This document shows, in pieces, positions 1-7,261 of a stretch of DNA of 25,340 bases. The stretch is from NCBI GenBank assembly GCA_051891195.1, contig JBJFEZ010000059.1:1-25340 (forward strand). The letters are read 5' to 3'. The notes below the pieces were generated by a model. The model searched no databases, was not told the DNA's origin, and worked only from the letters and a program-made list of their open reading frames with translations. The first letter of the stretch is position 1; every line of letters begins with the position of its first letter. The translations under genes were made by a program, and so were the position numbers. The stretch is from CAG-273 sp051891195 (GTDB lineage: Bacteria > Bacillota > Clostridia > TANB77 > CAG-508).

Positions 1-1556
1 CAGGATACTTTACAGATAAAACAGTAGCTTTAACAGGAGAAATTACAGCCAATAGTATAACTTGGAGCAATGAAACAGCAACAGTAACATTAGAAACAAC
101 ATCAAGCCTAACAATACAATATAAAATTGGAGAAAGTGGAACTTGGGCAACAGGAACAACAGTAACAGGTTTAAAACATGGAAACGTAGTATATGCAAGA
201 TTAACAGATGGAACTAACTATGGAGATGAAACAACTATAAATGTATTAGACAAAACAAATCCAACAGCAACTATAAGCTTAAGCGATAATCATTCAAATC
301 CGGGACAAGCAATAACAGCAACGGTAACACATACAGATAATGAAAGTGGAGTAAATACAACAAGTTGTAAATATGTATATAATACAACATCATCAAAACT
401 AGGAACAACATCAACAGCGTGGAACTCAGCAACAGCATTTAGTAGTAACAGTCAAAAAATAAGCCTAACAACAAGTACAGAAGGAAAATATTATTTGCAT
501 GTATTAACTGTAGACAAAGCGGGTAATAAAACAGAAACTGTATCACAATTAGTAACAGTAGACCAACTTACAGATATAAATGTAACATTATACACAGATG
601 GTACATTAGGATTTAGCAATAATAGTTCAACAATATCAGGAAAAACAGTACAAACATCTTATGGAAATATTAGAGGAATGGGCTATGGGCAGGGAAATTC
701 TCCTTGGTACAATGATAGAAGTAGTATAAAAACAGTTATATTTGTTAATAAAATAATTCCTAATAGTACTAGTGGATGGTTTTATGGATGTAATCAATTA
801 GCAGGAATTACAAATATAAATAATTTAAATACAAGCTATGTACTAAGTATGTCAAGTATGTTTCATGGATGTCTAAACTTAACAACTTTAGATGTAAGTA
901 ACTTTGATACAAGTAAAGTAACAGACATGGGAGATATGTTTGATAATTGCCAAAAAATAACGAGCTTAAATTTAAGCAACTTTGATACAAGTAAAGTGAC
1001 ATATATGAGAAGTATGTTTTTTGCCTGCTATAATCTAACAAGTTTGGATTTAAGTAATTTTGATACAAGCAATGTAACTGATGAGATGGACTATATGTTT
1101 GGTCAATGCAATAATCTAACAAGTTTAAATTTGAGTAGCTTTAATACAAGTAAAGTAACAAGCATGTATGCAATGTTTTATAACTGCAAAAAATTAACCA
1201 ATTTAGATTTAAGTAATTTTAATACAAGTGAAGTAACAGATATGAAAAATATGTTTTCTGGGTGCGAAAAATTAACCAGCTTAGATTTAAGTAACTTTAA
1301 TACGAGTAATGTAACCGAGATGAGTAGTATGTTTTATACTTGTAGTAGTCTAACAACAATATATGCAAGCAGTAATTTTGTAACAACAAATGTAACAGGT
1401 TCATCATATATGTTTAGTGGCTGCTCAAATCTGGTTGGAGGAAATGGGACTACATATAATAGCTCTTACACAGATAAAACATACGCAAGAATAGATAAAA
1501 CAGGATCACCAGGATACTTTACACAAAAATCAGGAGGAATTGTAATTATTCCATAA
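1..1556 (+). CDS. BspA/DUF285-type repeat surface protein, 5' end missing
   Basis: The frame is open from the first bases of the window (codons begin at base 3), so the gene starts upstream and about 517 codons are visible. The window opens with GYFTDKTV, and the C-terminus repeats this as GSPGYFTQ, so another repeat block probably ended just upstream. Next come beta-rich, Thr/Ser-rich Ig-like segments (about bases 30-560, with the motif VDKAGNKTE). A run of about 24-residue repeats of the type LTSLDLSNFDTSKVTDMSSMF follows, and the protein ends GGIVIIP. No LPXTG signal or C-terminal membrane anchor is present. DUF285/BspA-like repeats are typical of exported adhesin-like proteins of gut Firmicutes and mycoplasmas. 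Cell-surface location is inferred, because the signal peptide lies outside the window. An ATG at 495 is internal and not the true start. Confidence 0.85.
   Translation, partial: GYFTDKTVALTGEITANSITWSNETATVTLETTSSLTIQYKIGESGTWATGTTVTGLKHGNVVYARLTDGTNYGDETTINVLDKTNPTATISLSDNHSNPGQAITATVTHTDNESGVNTTSCKYVYNTTSSKLGTTSTAWNSATAFSSNSQKISLTTSTEGKYYLHVLTVDKAGNKTETVSQLVTVDQLTDINVTLYTDGTLGFSNNSSTISGKTVQTSYGNIRGMGYGQGNSPWYNDRSSIKTVIFVNKIIPNSTSGWFYGCNQLAGITNINNLNTSYVLSMSSMFHGCLNLTTLDVSNFDTSKVTDMGDMFDNCQKITSLNLSNFDTSKVTYMRSMFFACYNLTSLDLSNFDTSNVTDEMDYMFGQCNNLTSLNLSSFNTSKVTSMYAMFYNCKKLTNLDLSNFNTSEVTDMKNMFSGCEKLTSLDLSNFNTSNVTEMSSMFYTCSSLTTIYASSNFVTTNVTGSSYMFSGCSNLVGGNGTTYNSSYTDKTYARIDKTGSPGYFTQKSGGIVIIP
819..1436 (+). 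repeat. Tandem DUF285/BspA protein repeats (period about 72 bp)
   Basis: About eight in-frame repeats of 24-25 codons, each with the pattern L-x-x-L-D-L-S-N-F-x-T-S-x-V-T-x-M-x-x-M-F-x-x-C. One copy near 1075-1100 has an extra Glu-containing codon (VTDEMDYMF). The last copies are degenerate. Similarity between copies is high at the DNA level too, so copy number may vary between strains. Confidence 0.85.
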
Positions 1557-1601
1557 AGAAAATAAAATATATATGATAATATATATAACAAAAGAGAACT
1601 T

Positions 1602-1632
1602 AAAGGCAATACTAATTTTAGTATTGCCTTTT
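1602..1632 (+). terminator. Rho-independent terminator of the surface-protein gene
   Basis: A 14-bp perfect stem (1602-1615 with 1618-1631, containing AAAGGCAATACTAA) is followed by a T-rich tail. It lies 46 bases after the stop codon at 1556. Confidence 0.85.
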
Positions 1633-1779
1633 ATATTTTTGAATATATGAGTAAAATTACTAGTTACAAGATTGCTATAAGATTAGTTTTTATATTGAAG
1701 TATTACAAAATAATAAAAGTTGGTTTACAATTTTAGCACAAAAATTAATAAAAGCCTTTTAAACCACTAATAAATATGA

Positions 1780-1785
1780 TATAAT
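1780..1785 (+). promoter_or_regulatory. Probable -10 box of the J-domain gene
   Basis: A TATAAT hexamer sits about 55 bases upstream of the start at 1840. No good -35 box lies 17 bases upstream (TTTTAA at 1757-1762). No CIRCE-type heat-shock operator is visible, so control by HrcA is not suggested. The rest of 1633-1839 shows no gene. Confidence 0.4.
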
Positions 1786-1839
1786 AAACAACGTAACAAA
1801 AGACGGAGAAATTAAGGTGCATAACAGGGGGAAATCTAA

Positions 1840-2733
1840 ATGATTTTCAAAGATTATTATAAAATACTAGGCTTAAGTAATAATAAGGTAACGGTTGAAG
1901 AAATAAAACAAGCATACCGTGAACAAGCAAAAAAATATCATCCAGATATGAATAATAACTTTTCAGAAGAAAGATTTAAAGATATTAATGAAGCATATAG
2001 AATATTATCTAATGCTTCATCAAGAAGAAAATATGACAGAATGTGGAATAACAATATAGGCAAAAGTTATAACAAAAAGCAAGAGAAAAAGACTATTTTT
2101 GGAGAACTTTTTTCAATTTTCTTTGGACAAGTTAGTAAAGATGTAGAAAATAACGAAAGTAAAAAAGTAAATACTAAAAATAAAAAGATAGCCATAAAGG
2201 GCGAAAATGTAGAAACAGAAATTACAGTATCTATAATGGATGCTTTTTATGGTAAAGAAAAGGAAATTTCACTAAGAACCATAGAAGGCAAAATGAAAAA
2301 ATTTCAAGTAAAGGTTCCAGCAGGTATTAGAAATAATGAAAAAATACGTTTAATAGGACAAGGAAAACCAGGAGAAAATGGCGGAAAGCCAGGAGATTTA
2401 TTAATAAAAATACATATTGAAAATGATAAAAAATATAAATTAAATGGTTTTGACTTATATACTAATCTTTTATTAAGTCCGTGGGAAGCGGCATTGGGAA
2501 CAAAGGTAAAGGTAAATACTATAGATGAAGAAATTTCATTATATATTGCGCCAGGAACTCAAACAGGAGACCAAGTTCGTATTGATAATAAGGGGTATCT
2601 TGACGGAAAAGGTGGTAGAGGTAACTTAATTATAAATATACAAATTATGATTCCAAAACAATTAACAAAAGAAGAAGAAGAATTATTTAAACAATTAAAG
2701 AATATATCTAGCTATAATCCAAGAAGATGTTAA
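1840..2733 (+). CDS. DnaJ/CbpA-like J-domain co-chaperone without zinc finger
   Basis: The 297-residue protein has an N-terminal J domain (about residues 3-67) with the HPD motif that stimulates DnaK at residues 34-36. A Lys/Asn-rich linker (68-115) replaces the usual Gly/Phe region. The two-part DnaJ C-terminal substrate-binding domain follows (about 117-285), with recognisable VKVPAGIRNNEKIRL and LYIAPGTQTGDQVRI segments. The four CxxCxGxG zinc-finger motifs of true DnaJ are absent, so this is a type II, CbpA-like protein. It should act in the cytosol as a DnaK partner. The start is supported by an AGGGGGA ribosome-binding site just upstream. No dnaK or grpE is adjacent, so it is probably an accessory J protein and not the main DnaJ. 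Confidence 0.9.
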   Translation: MIFKDYYKILGLSNNKVTVEEIKQAYREQAKKYHPDMNNNFSEERFKDINEAYRILSNASSRRKYDRMWNNNIGKSYNKKQEKKTIFGELFSIFFGQVSKDVENNESKKVNTKNKKIAIKGENVETEITVSIMDAFYGKEKEISLRTIEGKMKKFQVKVPAGIRNNEKIRLIGQGKPGENGGKPGDLLIKIHIENDKKYKLNGFDLYTNLLLSPWEAALGTKVKVNTIDEEISLYIAPGTQTGDQVRIDNKGYLDGKGGRGNLIINIQIMIPKQLTKEEEELFKQLKNISSYNPRRC

Positions 2734-2790
2734 CTTTTTATTCAAAAAGTATTTTTTACTCGTTAACATAAACAAAATGCTTTAAATAGG

Positions 2791-2819
2791 TTGACATATA
2801 GCTAAAAATATATTATAAT
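2791..2819 (+). promoter_or_regulatory. Consensus promoter of the coupling-protein operon
   Basis: TTGACA (2791-2796) and TATAAT (2814-2819) are both perfect and 17 bases apart. Transcription would start around 2826, giving a leader of about 60 bases before the start at 2890. Confidence 0.88.
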
Positions 2820-2889
2820 TAAAATTGGTAATTAAATAATTCAAATGAAAAACTATGTATTAATAAATTCATAGAAAAGGAGAAAAAAG

Positions 2890-3414
2890 ATGGACAAAAT
2901 ACAAGGTAAACACTTTAGTATTACAGATCCTCAAGGAGTAAACACAGTAATTTATAGAGTAAACAAAACAGATAAGGAATTATTACAAGAATATCCTAAA
3001 TTTACTGTACAACGTTTAGAATATGCAGAAGAATTAAATGGAAGTTTAAAAAAGAAAACGTTTTTTGTTGATGAGCCTGAAAAAGAAGAAGAATTAGTTA
3101 TTTTATCTTTTGGACAAGATAAAGTAGTAGTTAATATGGGACTATTAGCAGATGACAAAGTAAAAATTGCAAAACGTCCTATACCAATAAAGTTTGACAC
3201 TTTATATTCTGAAGAAGAAACAGAATATAAAGAATTTAAATATACACCAGACTTAAAAAGGCCTATATCTATTATAGACCCAGAAACCACAGAAGAAATC
3301 AAACCTGTTTTATATTTTGATAAAGAAACAAATGAAGTAAAAGGTAAATGCAAATTAAAACCATACAAATCATATTTTGCATTTGAAATTAGAGAAAATA
3401 AAGAAGATGTTTAG
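2890..3414 (+). CDS. Hypothetical protein, first gene of coupling-protein operon
   Basis: The 174-residue protein matches no family I recognise. It has no membrane segment, signal peptide or cysteine motif. It is rich in charged residues and beta-prone stretches (for example VILSFGQDKVVVNMGLL near residues 68-84) and has two Pro-containing acidic segments. The start is well supported: AAAAGGAG lies just before the ATG. It is the first gene after a consensus promoter, 14 bases before the next gene, and is followed by a TraG/VirD4-type ATPase. A role as a partner or substrate of that ATPase is inference from position only. Confidence 0.7.
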   Translation: MDKIQGKHFSITDPQGVNTVIYRVNKTDKELLQEYPKFTVQRLEYAEELNGSLKKKTFFVDEPEKEEELVILSFGQDKVVVNMGLLADDKVKIAKRPIPIKFDTLYSEEETEYKEFKYTPDLKRPISIIDPETTEEIKPVLYFDKETNEVKGKCKLKPYKSYFAFEIRENKEDV

Positions 3415-3428
3415 GAAGGGGTATTTAT

Positions 3429-3755
3429 ATGAGTAGTACAAATGTACATTCAAAACAAAATACGGTAGGTTCAGCTATGGTTGCAGGTAGCGCCTTTAAT
3501 GTAACAGAAAAAGATTTAGAATTTCCACCAAAAGGACAAGTGTTTGAAGTTGTCTCAGGTTATATAGAAGAGCAAGGAAATATAGAAATTGCTGCAGGAA
3601 ATGGATTTGTAACAGAAAATGGAGAATTAGTAAAACAAGATGGTAGTGCTGCTAAAATGGATCCAGAGGCATATAGAAATATAGTAAAAGCTAGAAAAGA
3701 AAGAGAAAAATACTCTCCAAGTAAAAATAGAAAAACTGAAGAAGCTGAAAGATAA
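3429..3755 (+). CDS. Hypothetical small hydrophilic protein, second gene of operon
   Basis: The 108-residue protein belongs to no family I recognise. Residues 1-25 are Ser/Ala/Gly-rich (VGSAMVAGSAFNV). The middle contains GQVFEVVSGYIEEQG. The C-terminus is strongly charged and probably helical (EAYRNIVKARKEREKY). No membrane segment is present. The ribosome-binding site GGAAGGGG overlaps the end of the preceding gene's region, 14 bases separate the two genes, and 25 bases separate it from the coupling ATPase, so the three are almost certainly co-transcribed. A chaperone or adaptor for the ATPase is possible but unproven. Confidence 0.65.
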   Translation: MSSTNVHSKQNTVGSAMVAGSAFNVTEKDLEFPPKGQVFEVVSGYIEEQGNIEIAAGNGFVTENGELVKQDGSAAKMDPEAYRNIVKARKEREKYSPSKNRKTEEAER

Positions 3756-3780
3756 AACAAAAGAAAAGGTGATATAAACA

Positions 3781-5769
3781 ATGAATGTTAAAGTAAAAAA
3801 GACATTAAAAGATAATAAAGTAAGTTTAATAATAATTGGGATACTATGGGTTGTTCTTACGATAATCCTAGTATCCCCATTAGCATATTCCATTGCAAAT
3901 TCAATTAATGCCAATGGAATTTTTGATTTTGGAGTATTTATAGAAGAATTAGTAGCTAACATTACAAGTTTTAATACATTTACAAAGGTGTTTGGAGAAA
4001 AATATATAGGAATATTTTTAAAAACATTAGCATATTATACTATTTTTTATATTATATTTGCAACAATAGGTTTATTTAAAACTAGAGCGAAAAGTGAATA
4101 TAAAGATATTGAACACGGCTCAAGTGATTGGAGCGAAGGTGGAGAAGAATATCAAGTTTTAAGTAAAAACAAAGGAATTTTACTAGCAGAAAATCACTAT
4201 TTACCAGTTGATAAAAGAGGAAACATAAATGTATTGGTAGTCGGTGGTTCTGGTTCTGGTAAATCTGCTTCATATTCAATACCAAATGCATATCAAATGC
4301 TAGGTTCATATGTATTTACAGACCCAAAAGGAGAGCTTTACGACAAAACAGCAGGATTTTTAAAACAAAATGGATATGAAATAAAAGTATTAAATTTAGT
4401 AAATCCAGCCAATAGTGACGGATATAACCCTTTAATGCATATTTCTAGTGAAATAGATGTAGACGTTGTTGCAAACACTATAGTAAAAGGACAAAAATCA
4501 GAGAGTGGAAATTCAGACCCATATTGGGATGATATGGCTGAAATGCTATTAAAAGCATTAATATATTATTTAATGGCAACAAGACCAGAAGAAGAGCAAA
4601 ACTTAGCTAGTTGTGCGGAATTAGTAAGGGCTGCAAATAATAATGGTGGAAGTAACTTATTAACAGAGCTTATTAACCAATTACCATATGATCATCCAGC
4701 TAGAATGTACTATAAATCTATAGAAATTGCTCCAGAAAAAACATATGGTTCAATACTAAGCTCATTGCAATCAAAATTAGGTAAGTTTGACTCAAAAGAA
4801 ATAGCAGAAGTAACATCTACAGATACAATTAATTTTGAAGAAATTGGTAGCAAAAAAACAGCAGTATATGTTATATCTTCAGACACACATACAGCTTATG
4901 ACTTTTTATTAACAATATTCTTTTCTCAAATGATACAACAATTATACAATTTTGCAGATGAAAATGGCGGAAGACTAAAAGTACCAACATTTTTTATATG
5001 TGATGAGTTTGCTAACATTGGTAAAATACCAGACTTTGATAAAAAAATATCAACAAGTAGAAGTAGAGGTATTTCATTTAGTGTTATTTTACAAAACTTA
5101 GACCAATTAGAAGCAGTTTATGAAAAATCATATGAAACAATTATGGGTAACTGTGATACACACGTATTTTTAGGAAGTAACTCATATAAAACTGTAGAAT
5201 ATTTTTCAAAAGCATTAGGAGAAAAAACAATTACAAGGGACAGTACTTCAGTAAATAGAGATAAACATTATCATAAACAAGGGCTTAGCGAGTCTGACCA
5301 AGTATTAGGAAGAGCGCTAATGACACCAGATGAATTAAGAAGAATGGATAATGATGAATGTATTATTTATGAAAAGGGAATAAAACCTATTAGAGCTAGA
5401 AAATATTATTATTTTGAAAAGCCTATGGCTAGAAAACTTTCAGAATATACATTAAATCACTTAGAATTTAACATTGGAGACAGAGGAAAATGGAGAAAAT
5501 ATAATCCATATAACCCTTATGTTGAAGAAACAGAAAATACTAAGAAAAATGACTTAAAGGTAGAATCGTTAGATGATTTATTTGATGATGAGCCAACTGT
5601 AGAAGAGGCTCCAACACTACCACAAGAGGAAACAGTTTTGCCACAAGCAGAACCAACTTTATCACAAGATGTGGAAGATGATAAAGAGGATGAAGTATTT
5701 TCTATAGATGTTCAAAAAGAATTAGAGGCAAAATTTGATGAGTTGTTTGGACCAATAGATGAAGATTAA
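3781..5769 (+). CDS. VirD4/TraG-type type IV coupling ATPase
   Basis: The 662-residue protein has two N-terminal membrane segments (about residues 15-35 and 78-99), then a cytosolic motor domain. Walker A is GGSGSGKS at 155-162, the family motif DPKGELYDKT follows at 181-190, and Walker B is FFICDE at 404-409, followed by FANIGKIPDF. This is the layout of VirD4/TraG coupling proteins, which bring substrates to a type IV secretion channel at the inner membrane. The last 60 or so residues form an acidic Pro/Glu tail with three similar LPQE/LPQA/LSQD segments. The ribosome-binding site AAAGGTGAT precedes the ATG. No relaxase, VirB4, VirB6 or peptidoglycan hydrolase is seen nearby, so it is either an orphan or serves a system encoded elsewhere. 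Confidence 0.9.
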   Translation: MNVKVKKTLKDNKVSLIIIGILWVVLTIILVSPLAYSIANSINANGIFDFGVFIEELVANITSFNTFTKVFGEKYIGIFLKTLAYYTIFYIIFATIGLFKTRAKSEYKDIEHGSSDWSEGGEEYQVLSKNKGILLAENHYLPVDKRGNINVLVVGGSGSGKSASYSIPNAYQMLGSYVFTDPKGELYDKTAGFLKQNGYEIKVLNLVNPANSDGYNPLMHISSEIDVDVVANTIVKGQKSESGNSDPYWDDMAEMLLKALIYYLMATRPEEEQNLASCAELVRAANNNGGSNLLTELINQLPYDHPARMYYKSIEIAPEKTYGSILSSLQSKLGKFDSKEIAEVTSTDTINFEEIGSKKTAVYVISSDTHTAYDFLLTIFFSQMIQQLYNFADENGGRLKVPTFFICDEFANIGKIPDFDKKISTSRSRGISFSVILQNLDQLEAVYEKSYETIMGNCDTHVFLGSNSYKTVEYFSKALGEKTITRDSTSVNRDKHYHKQGLSESDQVLGRALMTPDELRRMDNDECIIYEKGIKPIRARKYYYFEKPMARKLSEYTLNHLEFNIGDRGKWRKYNPYNPYVEETENTKKNDLKVESLDDLFDDEPTVEEAPTLPQEETVLPQAEPTLSQDVEDDKEDEVFSIDVQKELEAKFDELFGPIDED

Positions 5770-5774
5770 GAATT

Positions 5775-5813
5775 AAAATAAATGGTAATTTTATATTATC
5801 ATTTATTTTTTTT
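5775..5813 (+). terminator. Rho-independent terminator after the coupling-protein operon
   Basis: A 14-bp stem (5775-5788 with 5796-5809, one G-T pair) begins five bases after the stop codon and runs into a T tract. The sequence is nearly all A+T apart from a G/C step in the middle. Confidence 0.7.
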
Positions 5814-5869
5814 GCTTTTAAAACTATTATTTAATTTTAGTGATACTATAAAGTTGTAATATATTTGTT

Positions 5870-6012
5870 TTTCTGCTCACCCCAACTGCATAAGAAACCG
5901 TAAAGTTACTATTTCTAACTCGTCATTCTTCGAACCACTTGTATGCTCTAAACTAACATATTTATAGGCTTATATACTAGTAGGCTGTGAGTTGTAACAC
6001 CGTAAAGCGACA
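5870..6012 (+). repeat. Dispersed intergenic repeat, rearranged copy
   Basis: The gap 5770-6095 has no gene. It holds a terminator, this repeat and a promoter. CCCCAACTGC followed by AAGAAACCG (about 5879-5900) matches 25131-25150 in the same orientation. The segment TAAACTAACATATTTATA through TAGTAGGCTG (about 5949-5988) matches the reverse complement of about 25220-25256 with only two or three differences. Two CCGTAAAG copies (near 5899 and 6001) lie inside. The block is related to the 201-bp tandem repeat at the right edge of the window, with one part flipped. Confidence 0.65.
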
Positions 6013-6038
6013 TTTTAAAACAAATGTTTTTAAATATA

Positions 6039-6067
6039 TTGACTAAAAAAATAAAATAATATAAAAT
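6039..6067 (+). promoter_or_regulatory. Probable promoter of the YhaO/YhaN-like pair
   Basis: TTGACT (6039-6044) and TAAAAT (6062-6067) are 17 bases apart. The ATG at 6096 follows with a GGAGG ribosome-binding site at 6087-6091. Confidence 0.5.
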
Positions 6068-6095
6068 AGAAAAGAAAAAAATAATTGGAGGAAAT

Positions 6096-7163
6096 ATGAA
6101 GTTTGTACATATAGCAGATATGCATTTTGATACACCTTTTACTACATTAAATTCAAAGGGTGATTTTGGAAAGTTAAGAAGGTTAGAGCAAAGAGAAATA
6201 TTTAGTAAAATAATAAACTATATAAAAGAAAATAAAATTCACTATTTATTTATTGCAGGGGATTTATATGAGCATAATTATATTAGAAAAAGTACTATAG
6301 AATATATAAATGAATTGTTTAAAACAATACCAGAAACAAAAATATTTATTACACCGGGTAATCATGACCCATACATTAAAAATTCTATGTATTATAATTT
6401 TAATTGGAATGAAAATGTAAAAATATTTACATCAAAAATAGAAAAAGTTGAAACAGAAGAAGCAGATATTTATGGAGTGGGATTTAGTGATTTTTATTTT
6501 AATAATTCTAATATTGAAAATATAATTATAGAAAATAAAAATAAAATAAATATTTTAATTACACATGGCACATTAGATGCAAGCAATAAAGAGGAATTAC
6601 AATATAATCCTATTAAAAAAAATAATTTAAAAAAATTAGGGTTTGATTATATTGCTCTTGGCCATATACACAAAACAGACTACAATAGTGAAGAAAATCA
6701 AAATATTGTGTATCCAGGTTCTACTATTTCTATGGGGTTTGATGAATTAGGTAAACACGGTTTTATAGTAGGAAATATTGAAAAAAATAAATTAGACATA
6801 GATTTTATTCCTATAGATAATAGAGAATTTAAAGAATTAGAATTTGATATTACACAAATAAAAAGTCAAGAAGAATTAATTGAAAAATTAAATAATATTT
6901 ATTTAGAAGAAAATAATTTATATAAAATAATTTTAATAGGAAAAAGAAATTTTGAAATTGAAAAATTAATTATTAATAAAGAAAATATTATAAAAATAAA
7001 AAATAAAACAAAATTAAATTATAATTTAGAAAATATGGCAAATGAAAATACTTTAAAAGGAATTTTTGCTAAACAAATTTTAGATGAACTAAAACAGAAT
7101 AATTATACACAAGAGGAATTAGAACAAATATTAGAAATAGGTTTTTCTGTTTTAGATGGCTAA
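6096..7163 (+). CDS. SbcD/YhaO-like DNA repair metallophosphoesterase
   Basis: The 355-residue protein carries the ordered metal-binding motifs of calcineurin-like nucleases: D8-x-H10, GD at 55-56, GNHD at 88-91, H157 in ITHG, and GHIH ending at H190/H192. These coordinate the two metal ions used for phosphodiester cleavage. With the SbcC/YhaN-like ATPase downstream it should form a nuclease-ATPase complex that processes DNA ends. Length is close to SbcD/YhaO proteins of about 400 residues. The C-terminal 110 residues are Lys/Asn/Ile-rich and less conserved. The ribosome-binding site GGAGG supports the start. The 98-base gap to the next gene has no terminator, so co-transcription is likely. 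Confidence 0.88.
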   Translation: MKFVHIADMHFDTPFTTLNSKGDFGKLRRLEQREIFSKIINYIKENKIHYLFIAGDLYEHNYIRKSTIEYINELFKTIPETKIFITPGNHDPYIKNSMYYNFNWNENVKIFTSKIEKVETEEADIYGVGFSDFYFNNSNIENIIIENKNKINILITHGTLDASNKEELQYNPIKKNNLKKLGFDYIALGHIHKTDYNSEENQNIVYPGSTISMGFDELGKHGFIVGNIEKNKLDIDFIPIDNREFKELEFDITQIKSQEELIEKLNNIYLEENNLYKIILIGKRNFEIEKLIINKENIIKIKNKTKLNYNLENMANENTLKGIFAKQILDELKQNNYTQEELEQILEIGFSVLDG

Positions 7164-7261
7164 AAACCTTCGGAACAAAGGGAAAGAGACAAGCACACAA
7201 CAAATCCAAAAAGACAAGAAATAGTATACATAACGCAAAAATAGAGGTAAGGAGAAAATAA

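Noticed and set aside
819..1436. DUF285 repeats as evidence for a mycoplasma genome
   Set aside because: TGA acts as a stop codon throughout and Trp is encoded by TGG. The CotF-like genes and prepilin leader favour Clostridia.
3781..5769. Conjugative element around the coupling ATPase
   Set aside because: No relaxase, VirB4, integrase or boundary repeats flank the operon. The neighbours are ordinary chromosomal genes.
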